64,000 nucleotides of DNA from Caulobacter sp. 602-2 (GCF_011043625.1 NZ_JAAKGT010000003.1:124001-188000); one strand, 5' to 3'. Shown: positions 34,657-43,165, counted from the first letter of the stretch. Numbers and translations: made by a program. The notes: generated by a model not told the origin, from the letters alone.

Positions 34657-34956
34657 TTGCTCGAACTGCGCCCCAACTGCGAGTGCTGCGACCGCGACCT
34701 GCCGCCCCAGAGCGAGCTGGCGCGCATCTGCACCTTCGAATGCACCTTCTGCGCCGACTGCGCGGAAAGCCGATTCCATGGCGTCTGCCCCAATTGCGAG
34801 GGCGACCTGGTGGCCCGGCCGATCCGTCCCGACAGCAAGCTGCACCGCTTTCCAGCCTCGCTGCGGCGGATCAACAAGGCCCACACGGCCTGCGCCAAGC
34901 CCCCGCCTCCCGCCGCGCCCGGCAGCGGTCGGGACGGCTGGAGTGTGACCCTTTAG
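34657..34956 (+). CDS. DUF1272 small zinc-finger-like protein
   Basis: 99 residues from a TTG at 34657 with an excellent GGGAGGA six bases upstream. Begins LLELRPNCECCDRDLPPQS, then CTFECTFCADCAESRFHG and CPNCEGDLVARP: eight to nine cysteines as CxCC, CxxxC, CxxC and CxxC, surely a metal site. This is the DUF1272 family, of unknown role. The C-terminal tail is Pro-rich. Divergent from carA. Confidence 0.85.
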   Translation: MLELRPNCECCDRDLPPQSELARICTFECTFCADCAESRFHGVCPNCEGDLVARPIRPDSKLHRFPASLRRINKAHTACAKPPPPAAPGSGRDGWSVTL

Positions 34957-35059
34957 GCGCACCCTGGATCAATCGGTCGCACGCCTGCATCCGCCGGCGC
35001 TTCACGCTCGTTAACTCGTCAGGCCCCACAAGCTTGGGCTTAAACGAGGAGATGGAATC

Positions 35060-35218
35060 ATGACCGCCGCCGTCCACGATCGAGCCGCCCAGAAGCGCGC
35101 GCCGAAGATCGCCTGGACGCGCCTTCCCGGTCAGTCGCTGGCCGGCCAGGCGCTTGGCGTGATGCTGGGCGCGGGCGTGGTGATCAGCGGCGTGGTGTTC
35201 GTCATCCTCACCTTCTGA
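35060..35218 (+). CDS. 52-residue single-helix membrane protein
   Basis: ATG at 35060 with GAGGAG upstream, TGA at 35216-35218. The first 25 residues are basic (MTAAVHDRAAQKRAPKIAWT), then one hydrophobic helix ALGVMLGAGVVISGVVFVI ends the protein. No family recognised. The clean ribosome site and membrane-helix composition support a real gene; it is easy to miss because of its length. Confidence 0.65.
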   Translation: MTAAVHDRAAQKRAPKIAWTRLPGQSLAGQALGVMLGAGVVISGVVFVILTF

Positions 35219-35354
35219 ACCTGCTCTCCAAGACCCCTCCCCAGAGCCGCTCGGTTTCATAAGGCTGCGGATCCAACCTAAAGCGCAGCCGCCGATTGCC
35301 TTCGGCGTCAGGTCGTGCACCGTGCGGGCGCCTGTTCGAAAGGGAGCCCGCGCG

Positions 35355-36221
35355 ATGTGCGACGACGACATCCACCCCGGCCTGGTCCATGATCCGCGCG
35401 TCTCGCGCCGCACGTTCGGCCTGATGACCGCCGCGGCCGGGGGCCTGGCCGCCACCGCCGCCCGCGCCGACGACAAGGTCGTCGAGACCGACGTCGTCAT
35501 CAAGACGCCCGACGGCGAGGCCGACGCGGCCCTGTTCAAGCCGGCCGGCAAGGGCAAATGGCCCGCCGTGCTGATCTGGCCCGACGTCATGAGCCTGCGC
35601 CCGGTGTTCCGCGACATGGGCCGCCGCCTGGCCGCCGCCGGCTACGTCGTGCTGGTCCCCAACCTCTATTACCGCGTCAAGAAGGCGCCGGTGATCGACG
35701 GAACCTTCAACTTCGCCAATCCCGACGACCGCGCCAAGATCACCCCGCTGCGCGCCACCGTCACGCCCGAGGGCACCGACCGCGACGCCCTGGCCTATGT
35801 GGCCTTCCTCGACGCCCAGAAGGAAACCGACAAGGGCCGAAAGATCGGCGTGCAGGGCTACTGCATGGGCGGGCCGCTGTCGTTCCGCACCGCCGCGGCC
35901 GCCCCTGGCCGCATCGCCGCCGTCGCCAGCTTCCACGGCGGTGGCTTGGTCACGGCCGATCCCACCAGCCCGCACCTGCTGATCCCCAAGACCCACGCCG
36001 AGTACCTGATCGAGGTCGCCGACAACGACGACAAGAAGGAGCCCGACGTGAAGGACAAGCTGAAGGCCGCCTTCGCCGAGGCCAAGCGCCCGGCCAAGGT
36101 CGAGGTCTTCGCCGGCGCCGCCCACGGTTGGACGGTCAAGGGCAGCCAGGTCTACAACGAGGCCGCCGCCGAACAGGCCTGGACCAACCTCCTGGACCTC
36201 TACAAGCGCACGCTGCGCTGA
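35355..36221 (+). CDS. Exported dienelactone hydrolase family protein
   Basis: 288 residues from the ATG at 35355 (GGGAGC site). Tat signal with twin arginine (SRRTFGLMTAAAGG, cleaved near ARADD). Hydrolase fold: WPAVLIWPDVMSLRPVFRDMG, the nucleophile elbow GYCMGG (a cysteine as in dienelactone hydrolase), Asp in EVADNDDKK and His in AAHGWTVKG. Substrate unknown; the family opens lactone rings in aromatic degradation but many members are general hydrolases. The next gene starts 14 bases on. Confidence 0.9.
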   Translation: MCDDDIHPGLVHDPRVSRRTFGLMTAAAGGLAATAARADDKVVETDVVIKTPDGEADAALFKPAGKGKWPAVLIWPDVMSLRPVFRDMGRRLAAAGYVVLVPNLYYRVKKAPVIDGTFNFANPDDRAKITPLRATVTPEGTDRDALAYVAFLDAQKETDKGRKIGVQGYCMGGPLSFRTAAAAPGRIAAVASFHGGGLVTADPTSPHLLIPKTHAEYLIEVADNDDKKEPDVKDKLKAAFAEAKRPAKVEVFAGAAHGWTVKGSQVYNEAAAEQAWTNLLDLYKRTLR

Positions 36222-36235
36222 TGTAGACGGAGGGC

Positions 36236-36940
36236 ATGAGCCTCATCACCACGGTCGGCGTCGACGCCGACGACACCCTCTGGCACTGCGAGAGCCTGTT
36301 CCGCCTGACCCACAAGCGGTTCGTCGAGTTGCTGTCCGACTTCGGCGACGAGGAACGGATCAACAGCCAGCTGGCCGTGGCCGAGAAGCGCAACCTGCGG
36401 GTCTACGGCTATGGAGCCAAGGGCTTCACCCTGTCGATGATCGAAACCGCGCTGGACCTCACGGACGGCGCGGTCTCCACCCGCGTCATCCGCGAGATCC
36501 TGGCCGTGGGCCGCGAGATGCTGACCGAGCCGGTCGAGCCCCTGCCGGGCGTCGAGCGGGCCCTGGCCGAGCTGTCCAAGCGCTATCGCCTGATCCTGAT
36601 CACCAAGGGCGACCTCCTGCACCAGGAGCAGAAGCTGGCCGCCTCGGGCCTGGGCGACCTGTTCGCCGCCGTCGAGATCGTCTCGGAGAAGGACGCCGGC
36701 ACCTATCGCCGGGTGTTCGACCGCTACGGCACCGGGGCCGAGCAGGCGCTGATGGCCGGCAACTCGATGCGGTCCGACATCCTGCCGGCGCTGGAGGCCG
36801 GGGCCTGGGGCGCGCTGATCCCCTACCCGCTGGTCTGGGCCCACGAGGCCGCCGACGCGCCGCAGAACCACCCGCGCTATGTGGAACTGGCCTCGATCGG
36901 CGAACTGCCGGCGTTCGTGGATCACGTGTCCAAGAACTGA
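36236..36940 (+). CDS. HAD-superfamily hydrolase (YjjG-like)
   Basis: 234 residues. Motif I VGVDADDTLW with nucleophile Asp10 and acid Asp12, motif II LILITKGD, a lysine in SEKDAGTYRRVF and motif IV MAGNSMRSDILPALEAG. An alpha-helical cap lies between about 20 and 95. Such enzymes dephosphorylate small phosphorylated metabolites, often nucleotides or sugars. Probably co-transcribed with the dienelactone hydrolase gene. Confidence 0.88.
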   Translation: MSLITTVGVDADDTLWHCESLFRLTHKRFVELLSDFGDEERINSQLAVAEKRNLRVYGYGAKGFTLSMIETALDLTDGAVSTRVIREILAVGREMLTEPVEPLPGVERALAELSKRYRLILITKGDLLHQEQKLAASGLGDLFAAVEIVSEKDAGTYRRVFDRYGTGAEQALMAGNSMRSDILPALEAGAWGALIPYPLVWAHEAADAPQNHPRYVELASIGELPAFVDHVSKN

Positions 36941-36947
36941 TCCTTCT

Positions 36948-37088
36948 CCCATAGGGAGAAGGTGGCGCGAAGCGCCGGATGAGGGGTTAGGGACAGAAGA
37001 CGGCGCGCCGGCACGACGTCAGGCGCCGTCACCCCTCACCCTCCCAGGCTTCGCCTGGGCCCCTCCCTCTCCCCTCCGGGAGAGGGTT
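36948..37088. repeat. Palindromic repeat with TCTCCC/GGGAGA arms
   Basis: CCTTCTCCCATAGGGAGAAGG at the left, then GGCGCGAAGCGCC and GATGAGGGGT; at the right ACCCCTCACC, CCAGGCTTCGCCTGG and CTCTCCCCTCCGGGAGAG. The two halves are inverted to each other. It shares the design, not the sequence, of the CTCCCCC family and separates convergent genes. Confidence 0.75.
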
Positions 37089-38170
37089 CAGCGCTTGGGC
37101 TTCCCCCACCCGGCGATGGCGTCCCGCGCGGGCTTCTCGAAGTACATCAGCGACGCATAGCTGACCGGGATCAAGACGAGGCCCCAGGCCAGGCACCACA
37201 GGCGCATGACGTCGCCGGTCAGGTGCAGCATCCCCAGGCCCACCCAGTTCAGGGCGATCTTCAGCATGATCGGGTGGAGCATGTAGACCGAGTAGGACAG
37301 CTGCCCCCAGGGCGCCAGCCAGCGCACGACCGGACCGGGCTTGACCGGGGCGTTGTCGGCCGCCACGCCCAGCAGGCCGACGGCGTAGCAGACGAAGAGC
37401 AGCAGGTCGCGATCCAGCTGCGCGGCGCTGCCGGCGACGAAGGCGACGCACGAGGCGAAGAACCACCACTTCGCGCCCGGCAGGCGTCCCAGCGGCCCGC
37501 GGATCTTGTAGGCGATCATGCCGACCAGGAAGCCGGGCGCAGCCCGGGCGATGCCGAAGTCGGCCGTCCACATGTGGAAGGGCTGCTGCGCCGGAATGGC
37601 GAACAGCGCCGCCAGGATCACCGCCGTGACCAGGGTCAGCCAGGCCGTCCCGCGCATCGCCAGCCACAGAAGCAGCGGCAGCAGCAGATACATCGCCCAC
37701 TCGGCGCTGATCGACCAGCTGACGAAGTTGAAGGTCTGGGCCCGGCAGATGCCGAAGGCCTGCAGGTTCAGGATGTTGGGCACGACGCAGGCGGGGTCGT
37801 AGCGGCTGGGATCGCGGTCGTTCACGAGGCCCATGACCCCGGCGACGGCGATGACGATGAACACCGCCAGCGTCAGCCAGTGCAGCGGCATCAGCCGCGC
37901 CACCCGCTTCTGCAGGAACCAGCGGAAGTCGGAAACCGTGCGGATCCGCCCCGTATAGACGGCGCTGATCACATAGCCGGAGATCACGAAGAACAGGTCG
38001 ACGAGCAGGCTGAAGCTCTTGACCGTGTCGTCCACCGCCTGCCAGCGGCCGTCGATATTGATGAACCGGTTGAAGTGGAAGACGACGATCAGCACCGCAC
38101 CCAGCGCCCGCAGGGCGTCGAGATGCAGCATGTCGTCGGAATCGGTCTTGAGCGGCGGGAACGGTTTCAC
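37088..38170 (-). CDS. Acyltransferase 3 family membrane protein
   Basis: 360 residues from a GTG at 38170; an ATG at 38131 is the alternative. Typical beginning LHLDALRALGAVLIVVFHF with the conserved His, then VDLFFVISGYVIS, RRVARLMPLHW-like sequence and about ten membrane helices, ending in SYVYMLHP-type YSVYMLHPIML. Such proteins O-acylate cell-surface sugars or lipids. The start overlaps the upstream VanZ-like gene's end by position, since its stop lies at 38208. The product probably modifies exopolysaccharide. Confidence 0.85.
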   Translation of the reverse strand: MKPFPPLKTDSDDMLHLDALRALGAVLIVVFHFNRFINIDGRWQAVDDTVKSFSLLVDLFFVISGYVISAVYTGRIRTVSDFRWFLQKRVARLMPLHWLTLAVFIVIAVAGVMGLVNDRDPSRYDPACVVPNILNLQAFGICRAQTFNFVSWSISAEWAMYLLLPLLLWLAMRGTAWLTLVTAVILAALFAIPAQQPFHMWTADFGIARAAPGFLVGMIAYKIRGPLGRLPGAKWWFFASCVAFVAGSAAQLDRDLLLFVCYAVGLLGVAADNAPVKPGPVVRWLAPWGQLSYSVYMLHPIMLKIALNWVGLGMLHLTGDVMRLWCLAWGLVLIPVSYASLMYFEKPARDAIAGWGKPKR

Positions 38171-38207
38171 GCCGCAGTCGTGATCTCTGCCGTAACGACG
38201 GTCAAGC

Positions 38208-38576
38208 TCAGCCGGCGGGCAGCTTGCGGCGGATGGCGCCGACCAGGCTGTAGGCATAGGCCGCCGTCACCCCGCAGAAGTCGGCGACGAGGTCGCCCCA
38301 CGACATGTCGCGGCCGGTGAAGTGCTGCACGATCTCGATCAGTCCGCCGAAGGCCACCAGCACGAGGCCGATCCGCCACAGCCGGCTCTTGGGCAAGGCC
38401 AGGCAGCCCAGCACCGCCAGCACGTAGAAGACGATGAAATGCTTGGCCTTGTCCCACGGGATCAGGCCGACAGTGTCGTCGCCCGGCGTGATCGCCTTCC
38501 AGAACGCATAGGCCGCGGCCGCCGCGAACACGGCGAAGGCCAGCCAGTTGATCTTGCGCTTGAAGCTGCGGGACAT
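38208..38576 (-). CDS. VanZ-family membrane protein
   Basis: 122 residues with four hydrophobic segments (WLAFAVFAAAAAYAFW, AKHFIVFYVLAVLGCLAL, RIGLVLVAFGGLIEIVQHF, LVADFCGVTAAYAYSLVG). The DKAKHF ... GLIEIVQ ... SWGDLVADFCG pattern is the VanZ-like domain. Role outside glycopeptide resistance is unknown; often near polysaccharide genes. Upstream neighbour of the acyltransferase on the same strand. Confidence 0.85.
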   Translation of the reverse strand: MSRSFKRKINWLAFAVFAAAAAYAFWKAITPGDDTVGLIPWDKAKHFIVFYVLAVLGCLALPKSRLWRIGLVLVAFGGLIEIVQHFTGRDMSWGDLVADFCGVTAAYAYSLVGAIRRKLPAG

Positions 38577-38684
38577 CTGGGCTCCTGGACGAGGCGAGCC
38601 CCTGCCCTAGCCGCTCACCTGGGGCGTGAAAATGGCCGGCGTAGGCTGTTCACGGCTTTCGCTCAAAGACTGCACGGAAACTGC

Positions 38685-39194
38685 TTATCCCGGCGCGGCC
38701 TCCCACCCGGCCTCGATCAAAATCTCAAGTCGCTCGGCTTCCGAGAACTCCAGCGCCATGTCGCCTAGGATCGGCATGCCCCTATGGATCGCGACCACCG
38801 CCAACAGGCTGCCGACCACATCTGGATCATCGGCCGTGCGTAGAGCGTCCAGTGCGGACGCGAAGAGCGCCGTCCAAGCCCGAGTGTAATGAAGCTCCAG
38901 CCAGTCGGGGATCGCAGGATTGCGTTCGTGCCTGCGCGATTGCTGGATGGTCGCGGCCAGGCCGTAGGCGTTCCAGCCGCCCGCCTTGCCCGTCGCGGCC
39001 AGCCGGGCCAAATGCGGTGCGACGGCGTACGAGGCCAGGTCGACGTCACCCTGGTGATGCAGCTCTTCCCAGAGTTCGGACCAGGCGGCCTCGACGTCGC
39101 GCCCCTCGTCTATCGCCCGAAGGGCCGGGCGGGGATCGTAGACGACCCGATAACCGCCCATCAGCCCCACCCAGCGCTCGTCCGAGAAATCCAT
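38685..39194 (-). CDS. Helical protein of unknown function (HEAT-like look)
   Basis: 169 residues from the ATG at 39194. The segment AAWSELWEELHHQGDVDLASYAVAPHLARLA recalls HEAT-repeat proteins of actinobacteria with LHHQG..ASxAAxPxL motifs, some of which look like immunity proteins. The rest is helical (RAWTALFASALDALRT, LLAVVAIHRGMPILGDMALEF). Base composition is a little lower in GC than its neighbours. It lies alone after the serA terminator, which supports acquisition as a single cargo gene. No function is claimed. Confidence 0.55.
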   Translation of the reverse strand: MDFSDERWVGLMGGYRVVYDPRPALRAIDEGRDVEAAWSELWEELHHQGDVDLASYAVAPHLARLAATGKAGGWNAYGLAATIQQSRRHERNPAIPDWLELHYTRAWTALFASALDALRTADDPDVVGSLLAVVAIHRGMPILGDMALEFSEAERLEILIEAGWEAAPG

Positions 39195-39210
39195 TACACC
39201 TGCCCCAAAG

Positions 39211-39238
39211 AAAAAGCCCCCGGCCAAGGCCGGGGGCT
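39211..39238 (-). terminator. Intrinsic terminator of the serC-serA operon
   Basis: AGCCCCCGGCC-AA-GGCCGGGGGCT, perfect 11-bp stem (39215-39238), followed on the minus strand by TTTTTCTTTGG, 27 bases past the serA stop. Confidence 0.9.
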
Positions 39239-39264
39239 CGAGCTCTAGCCTGGAAGAACCGGCC

Positions 39265-40842
39265 TTAGAAGGTCAGCGCGCGGGCTTCCTTCACATGCGG
39301 CAGGGCCTGGATCTTGGCCAGCAGCTCTTCGCTCGGAGCCTGGTCGACGCCGACCAGGGCGATGGCGTCCTCATCGGCCGAGACGCGGCCCAGGTTGAAG
39401 GTGGCGATGTTCACGCCCGCCTCGCCCAGCAGCATGCCCAGGGCGCCGATGAAGCCCGGCTTGTCGAGGTTGTTGATGTAGAGCATGGCCGGCGAGAAGC
39501 CCGCGTCCAGCTCCATGCCCTTGACCTCGATGACGCGCGGGGCGCCGGCGATCACCGTGCCGGCGAAGGCGCGCTTGCCCTTCTCGGTGGTGATGGTCAC
39601 GCGCAGCAGCGAGTCGTAGGTCGGGCTCTTTTCCTGGCGGCTTTCCGAGACGGTCACGCCGCGCTCCTTGGCCACGGCCGGAGCCGAGACCATGTTGATC
39701 TCGGCCAGCATCGGCTTGAGCACGCCGGCGAGAGCCGCCGAGGTCAGCGGCTTGACGTTCAGGGCGGCGACTTCACCTTCGAAGGCGATGTCGATGGCCT
39801 TGATGCCGAAGTCGACCATCTGGCCGGCCAGGGCGCCGATCTTCTCGGCCAGGGCCACGAACGGCTTCAGCTTGGGGGCCTCTTCGGCGCTGACCGAGGG
39901 GCTGTTAAGCGCGTTGGTCACGGCGCCGGTCAGCAGGTAGTCGCTGACCTGCTCGGCGACCTGCAGGGCCACGTTCTCCTGGGCTTCCGAGGTCGAGGCG
40001 CCCAGGTGCGGGGTGGCCACCACCTTGTCCGAACCGAACAGCGGGTTTTCCTTGGCCGGCTCGGTGACGAACACGTCGAAGCCGGCGCCGGCCACGTGGC
40101 CTTCGTCCAGCAGCTTGCGCAGGGCGACTTCGTCGACCAGGCCGCCGCGGGCGCAGTTGACGATCAGCACGCCCTTCTTGGTCTTGGCCAGGTTCTCGGC
40201 CGACAGGATGTTGCGGGTCTTGTCGGTCAGCGGGGTGTGCAGGGTGATGACGTCGGCGCGGGCCAGCAGCTCTTCCAGCTCGACCTTCTCGACGCCCATC
40301 TCGATGGCGCGCTCGGGGCTCAGGAAGGGGTCGTAGGCCACGACCTTCATCTTCAGGCCCAGGGCGCGGTCGGCGACGATGCCGCCGATGTTGCCGGCGC
40401 CGATCAGGCCCAGGGTCTTGGCGTAGAGCTCCACGCCCATGAAGCGGTTCTTCTCCCACTTGCCGGCCTGCGTCGAGGCGTCGGCCGCCGGGATCTGGCG
40501 GGCCAGGGCGAACATCATGGCGATGGCGTGCTCGGCCGTGGTGATCGAGTTGCCGAACGGGGTGTTCATCACCACCACGCCCTTGGCGGTGGCGGCCGGG
40601 ATGTCGACGTTGTCGACGCCGATGCCGGCGCGGGCGATGACCTGCAGCTTGTTGGCGGCGGCGATGACGTCCTTGTCGAGCTTGGCGCCCGAGCGGATGG
40701 CGATGCCGTCATAGTCGCCGATGACGGCGATCAGTTCTTCCTTCGACAGGCCGGTCTTGATGTCGAAGTCGACGCCGCGGTTCTTGAAGATGTCGACGGC
40801 GGCGGGGGAAAGCTTGTCGGCGATGAGGACGCGAGGAGCCAT
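39265..40842 (-). CDS. serA: SerA, D-3-phosphoglycerate dehydrogenase (long form)
   Basis: 525 residues. First step of serine synthesis: oxidises 3-phosphoglycerate with NAD. Starts MAPRVLIADKLSPAAVDIF. NAD loop GLIGAGNIGGIVADRAL, substrate Arg in NCARGGLVDE, Glu in GFDVFVTEPA and His in ATPHLGASTSEAQ. Then the long-form intervening (ASB) domain and a C-terminal ACT domain (LYINNLDKPGFIGALGMLLG, LVGVDQAPSEELLAKI), which usually mediates serine feedback. Last gene of the serC operon. Confidence 0.96.
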   Translation of the reverse strand: MAPRVLIADKLSPAAVDIFKNRGVDFDIKTGLSKEELIAVIGDYDGIAIRSGAKLDKDVIAAANKLQVIARAGIGVDNVDIPAATAKGVVVMNTPFGNSITTAEHAIAMMFALARQIPAADASTQAGKWEKNRFMGVELYAKTLGLIGAGNIGGIVADRALGLKMKVVAYDPFLSPERAIEMGVEKVELEELLARADVITLHTPLTDKTRNILSAENLAKTKKGVLIVNCARGGLVDEVALRKLLDEGHVAGAGFDVFVTEPAKENPLFGSDKVVATPHLGASTSEAQENVALQVAEQVSDYLLTGAVTNALNSPSVSAEEAPKLKPFVALAEKIGALAGQMVDFGIKAIDIAFEGEVAALNVKPLTSAALAGVLKPMLAEINMVSAPAVAKERGVTVSESRQEKSPTYDSLLRVTITTEKGKRAFAGTVIAGAPRVIEVKGMELDAGFSPAMLYINNLDKPGFIGALGMLLGEAGVNIATFNLGRVSADEDAIALVGVDQAPSEELLAKIQALPHVKEARALTF

Positions 40843-40901
40843 GATCAGGTGTTCCTTGTCGGCGGTCGGGCCGCGATGTGTCTTTGTTTCGAAAGCCGCG
40901 C

Positions 40902-41381
40902 TCAGCGAAGCCAGCGCAGCATGTGCGGGAAGGGAGCGACCCCGCGCTCGGCCGCCTGTCGCGGCTCGAGCGCAAGGCCGTAGAACTGAAGCAGCGGCAC
41001 GCCGATGGCGCCCCCGGAGGTGAAGGTCTCGACCAGCCACCCGGCGTCGCCCTTGTAGCCTTCCGGATGGAAGACCACGCCGGGGTCGAGCTCCAGGTGG
41101 GTCAGGGCGGCCCACGACCACGCCAGGGCAGCCATCTCCTCGCCGTCGGTGGGTTCGAGCCGTTCGGCCTTGCGGCCTTCGGGCTCGGTGACGGCGATGT
41201 GGCCGGCCTCGTGCAGGATGTCGCCGGGATGGGCCAGACGCTGCTCGTCGATCACCAGCCCCCCGAAGCGGATGTCCACTCCGGGCAGGAAGGTGTCGTC
41301 GGGCAACTCGCCCGCCGTGACGTCGATGCCGAGGCCGATGACGAAGTCGGCCAGGCGCTGCGTCAGGGGATCGGCGAACAC
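40902..41381 (-). CDS. Putative zinc-metallopeptidase-like protein (HExxH) in the serine operon
   Basis: 159 residues if started at the GTG at 41381, five bases after the serC stop. The motif ILHEAGHIAVTEPEGR contains HEAGH, the zinc HExxH pattern, at about residues 56-60. A DIRFGGLVIDEQRLAHPGD segment precedes it. Later, EEMAALAWSWAALTHLELDPGVVF and GWLVETFTSGGAIGVPLLQFYGLAL are hydrophobic but not clearly membrane. No signal peptide. I do not recognise the family. It is embedded between serC and serA, so it should be co-expressed with serine synthesis. Confidence 0.65.
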   Translation of the reverse strand: MFADPLTQRLADFVIGLGIDVTAGELPDDTFLPGVDIRFGGLVIDEQRLAHPGDILHEAGHIAVTEPEGRKAERLEPTDGEEMAALAWSWAALTHLELDPGVVFHPEGYKGDAGWLVETFTSGGAIGVPLLQFYGLALEPRQAAERGVAPFPHMLRWLR

Positions 41382-41386
41382 CGGCT

Positions 41387-42562
41387 TCAGGCCGCCTGGA
41401 GCGTGGCCGCCTTGGTCTCGGCGAAGGCCCAGTCGAGCCACGGCGTCAGGGCCTCCAGATCCGAGGCCTCCACCGTCGCGCCGCACCAGATGCGCAGGCC
41501 GGCCGGAGCGTCGCGATAGCCGCCGATGTCGAGGGCCGCACCCTCCTTCTCGAGCAGGCTGGCCAGCTTCTTGGCGAAGTCGGCCTGGGCGTCGGCCGGC
41601 AGGGCGGCGATCTGGGCGTCCACCACCTTCAGGCACACCGAGGTGTTGGAGCGGATTTCCGGCGAGGCGGCCAGGAAGTCGACCCACTCGGTCTTCTCGA
41701 CCCAGTCGGCCAGCACTTTCAGGTTCTGGTCGGCGCGGCCCTGCATGGCTTCCAGACCGCCGATCGAGGCGCCCCACTGCAGGGCGTCCAGCGCGTCTTC
41801 CACGCACAGCATCGACGGGGTGTTGATCGTCGCACCCTCGAACAGGTCGAGCGTGACCTTGCCGTTCTTGGTCATGCGGAACAGCTTCGGCATCGGCCAG
41901 GCCGGGACGTAGCTTTCCAGGCGGGCCACGGCGCGCGGCGACAGGATCAGGATCCCGTGCGCGCCCTCGCCGCCCAGCGCCTTCTGCCAGGAGAAGGTCA
42001 CGACATCGAGCTTGGTCCAGTCCAGGTCCTGGGCGAAGGCGGCGCTGGTGGCGTCGCAGATGGTGATGCCTTCACGGTCGGCCGAGATGAAGTCGGCGTT
42101 GGGCACGCGCACGCCCGAGGTCGTGCCGTTCCAGGTGAAGACCAGATCCTTGGCCGGGTCGACCTTGGCGGTGTCGGGCAGCTCGCCGTACGGGGCGCTC
42201 AGCACCTCGACGTCCGGCAGCTTCAGTTGCTTGGTGACGTCCGTGACCCAGTCCTTGCCGAAGGACTCGAAGGCCATCAGTTGCACGGGGCGGGCGCCCA
42301 GCATCGACCACATCGCCATTTCGACGGCGCCGGTGTCCGAACCGGGGACGATGCCGATCAGGAACTCGGCGGGCACTTCGAGCACTTCGCGCGTCTGGTC
42401 GATGGCGGCCTTCAGGCGCGCCTTGCCCAGCTTGGAGCGGTGCGAACGGCCAAGGACCGCGTTCCTCAGATTTTCGGGGGACCAGCCGGGGCGCTTGGCG
42501 CAGGGGCCGGAAGAGAACTCGGGACGAGCCGGACGGATTGCCGGCTTGGCGAGGGTAGTCAT
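41387..42562 (-). CDS. serC: SerC, phosphoserine aminotransferase
   Basis: 391 residues. PLP enzyme converting 3-phosphohydroxypyruvate to phosphoserine. It is the alphaproteobacterial long type: [50 protein letters not shown] and the PLP lysine in [14 protein letters not shown] (Lys194). The ATG at 42562 has GGGAGA nine bases upstream, embedded in a hairpin. Head of the serC-serA operon. Confidence 0.95.
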   Translation of the reverse strand: MTTLAKPAIRPARPEFSSGPCAKRPGWSPENLRNAVLGRSHRSKLGKARLKAAIDQTREVLEVPAEFLIGIVPGSDTGAVEMAMWSMLGARPVQLMAFESFGKDWVTDVTKQLKLPDVEVLSAPYGELPDTAKVDPAKDLVFTWNGTTSGVRVPNADFISADREGITICDATSAAFAQDLDWTKLDVVTFSWQKALGGEGAHGILILSPRAVARLESYVPAWPMPKLFRMTKNGKVTLDLFEGATINTPSMLCVEDALDALQWGASIGGLEAMQGRADQNLKVLADWVEKTEWVDFLAASPEIRSNTSVCLKVVDAQIAALPADAQADFAKKLASLLEKEGAALDIGGYRDAPAGLRIWCGATVEASDLEALTPWLDWAFAETKAATLQAA

Positions 42563-42565
42563 AGC

Positions 42566-42622
42566 GATGTCTCCCATCCTTACAGATGGACTGCGCCCCG
42601 TTGGGGGGGCGTGGCCCGCCGG
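42566..42622 (-). promoter_or_regulatory. Structured leader of serC, candidate serC RNA motif
   Basis: On the minus strand: CCATC-tgtaag-GATGG hairpin just before the Shine-Dalgarno GGGAGA, preceded by a GCCCCCCC...GGGGCGC hairpin (42594-42610) with GCCAC before it. A conserved RNA structure called the serC motif is known upstream of alphaproteobacterial serC operons; the position and two-hairpin layout fit, but I cannot run a covariance model. Confidence 0.5.
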
Positions 42623-42709
42623 CGAGAAACCGCGTTTCCGCCGCGAAGGCAAGACCGAAATTTTGAAAATTTATTCCAACAGCCGCGACCGATCGTCCGG
42701 CGGCGGCAA

Positions 42710-43135
42710 TTATTTTGCGGCGCGGGCGTTGCGACGCCAGGCCAGCAGCGTGCCGACCAGCACCGCCAGCAGGACGCCGATGGTGTTGATGTTGTTGACG
42801 CTTCTGTAGAGGTAGTCGTGCGGCTTCTCGACCACCAGATAGTAGGCGTGCAGGCTGAACTGGACGGCCTGCAGCAGCATCGCCACGCCCAGCCACTGGC
42901 TGACGAAACGCATCGCCAGCATCAGGAAGGCCACGGCCAGCGCCGCGTCGATGACCAGCAGCACGACGGCCTGGGCGCCTTCCGGCATCAGCTTGTGGGT
43001 GAGCATCACGGCCAGCGCGCCGAGCAGGACGGCCAGCGAGCCCATGCGCTCGGGACGGCTTCCCTTCAGCCATGCGAACGCCACCAGCGAGACGATCGCA
43101 ATCCAGATCGCGGCGGAGATGGCGCTAGCAAGCAT
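42710..43135 (-). CDS. Four-helix membrane protein of unknown function
   Basis: 141 residues. Hydrophobic segments: ISAAIWIAIVSLVAFAWL, LAVLLGALAVMLTH, QAVVLLVIDAALAVAFLML and NTIGVLLAVLVGTLLAW. No motif recognised. The ATG at 43135 has AGGGGCC upstream, and that site lies in the 3' arm of a perfect 9-bp hairpin (43142-43165). It lies between serC and a small helical protein, same strand. Confidence 0.65.
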   Translation of the reverse strand: MLASAISAAIWIAIVSLVAFAWLKGSRPERMGSLAVLLGALAVMLTHKLMPEGAQAVVLLVIDAALAVAFLMLAMRFVSQWLGVAMLLQAVQFSLHAYYLVVEKPHDYLYRSVNNINTIGVLLAVLVGTLLAWRRNARAAK

Positions 43136-43141
43136 GCGAAA

Positions 43142-43165
43142 GGCCCCTAACGCAAATTAGGGGCC
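43142..43165 (-). promoter_or_regulatory. Perfect 9-bp hairpin covering the ribosome site of the membrane protein
   Basis: GGCCCCTAA (43142-43150) and TTAGGGGCC (43157-43165) with a six-base loop. On the minus strand the distal arm is TTAGGGGCC, whose AGGGG is the Shine-Dalgarno sequence six to seven bases before the ATG at 43135. It is either a weak terminator of the upstream gene or a translational switch. Confidence 0.55.
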
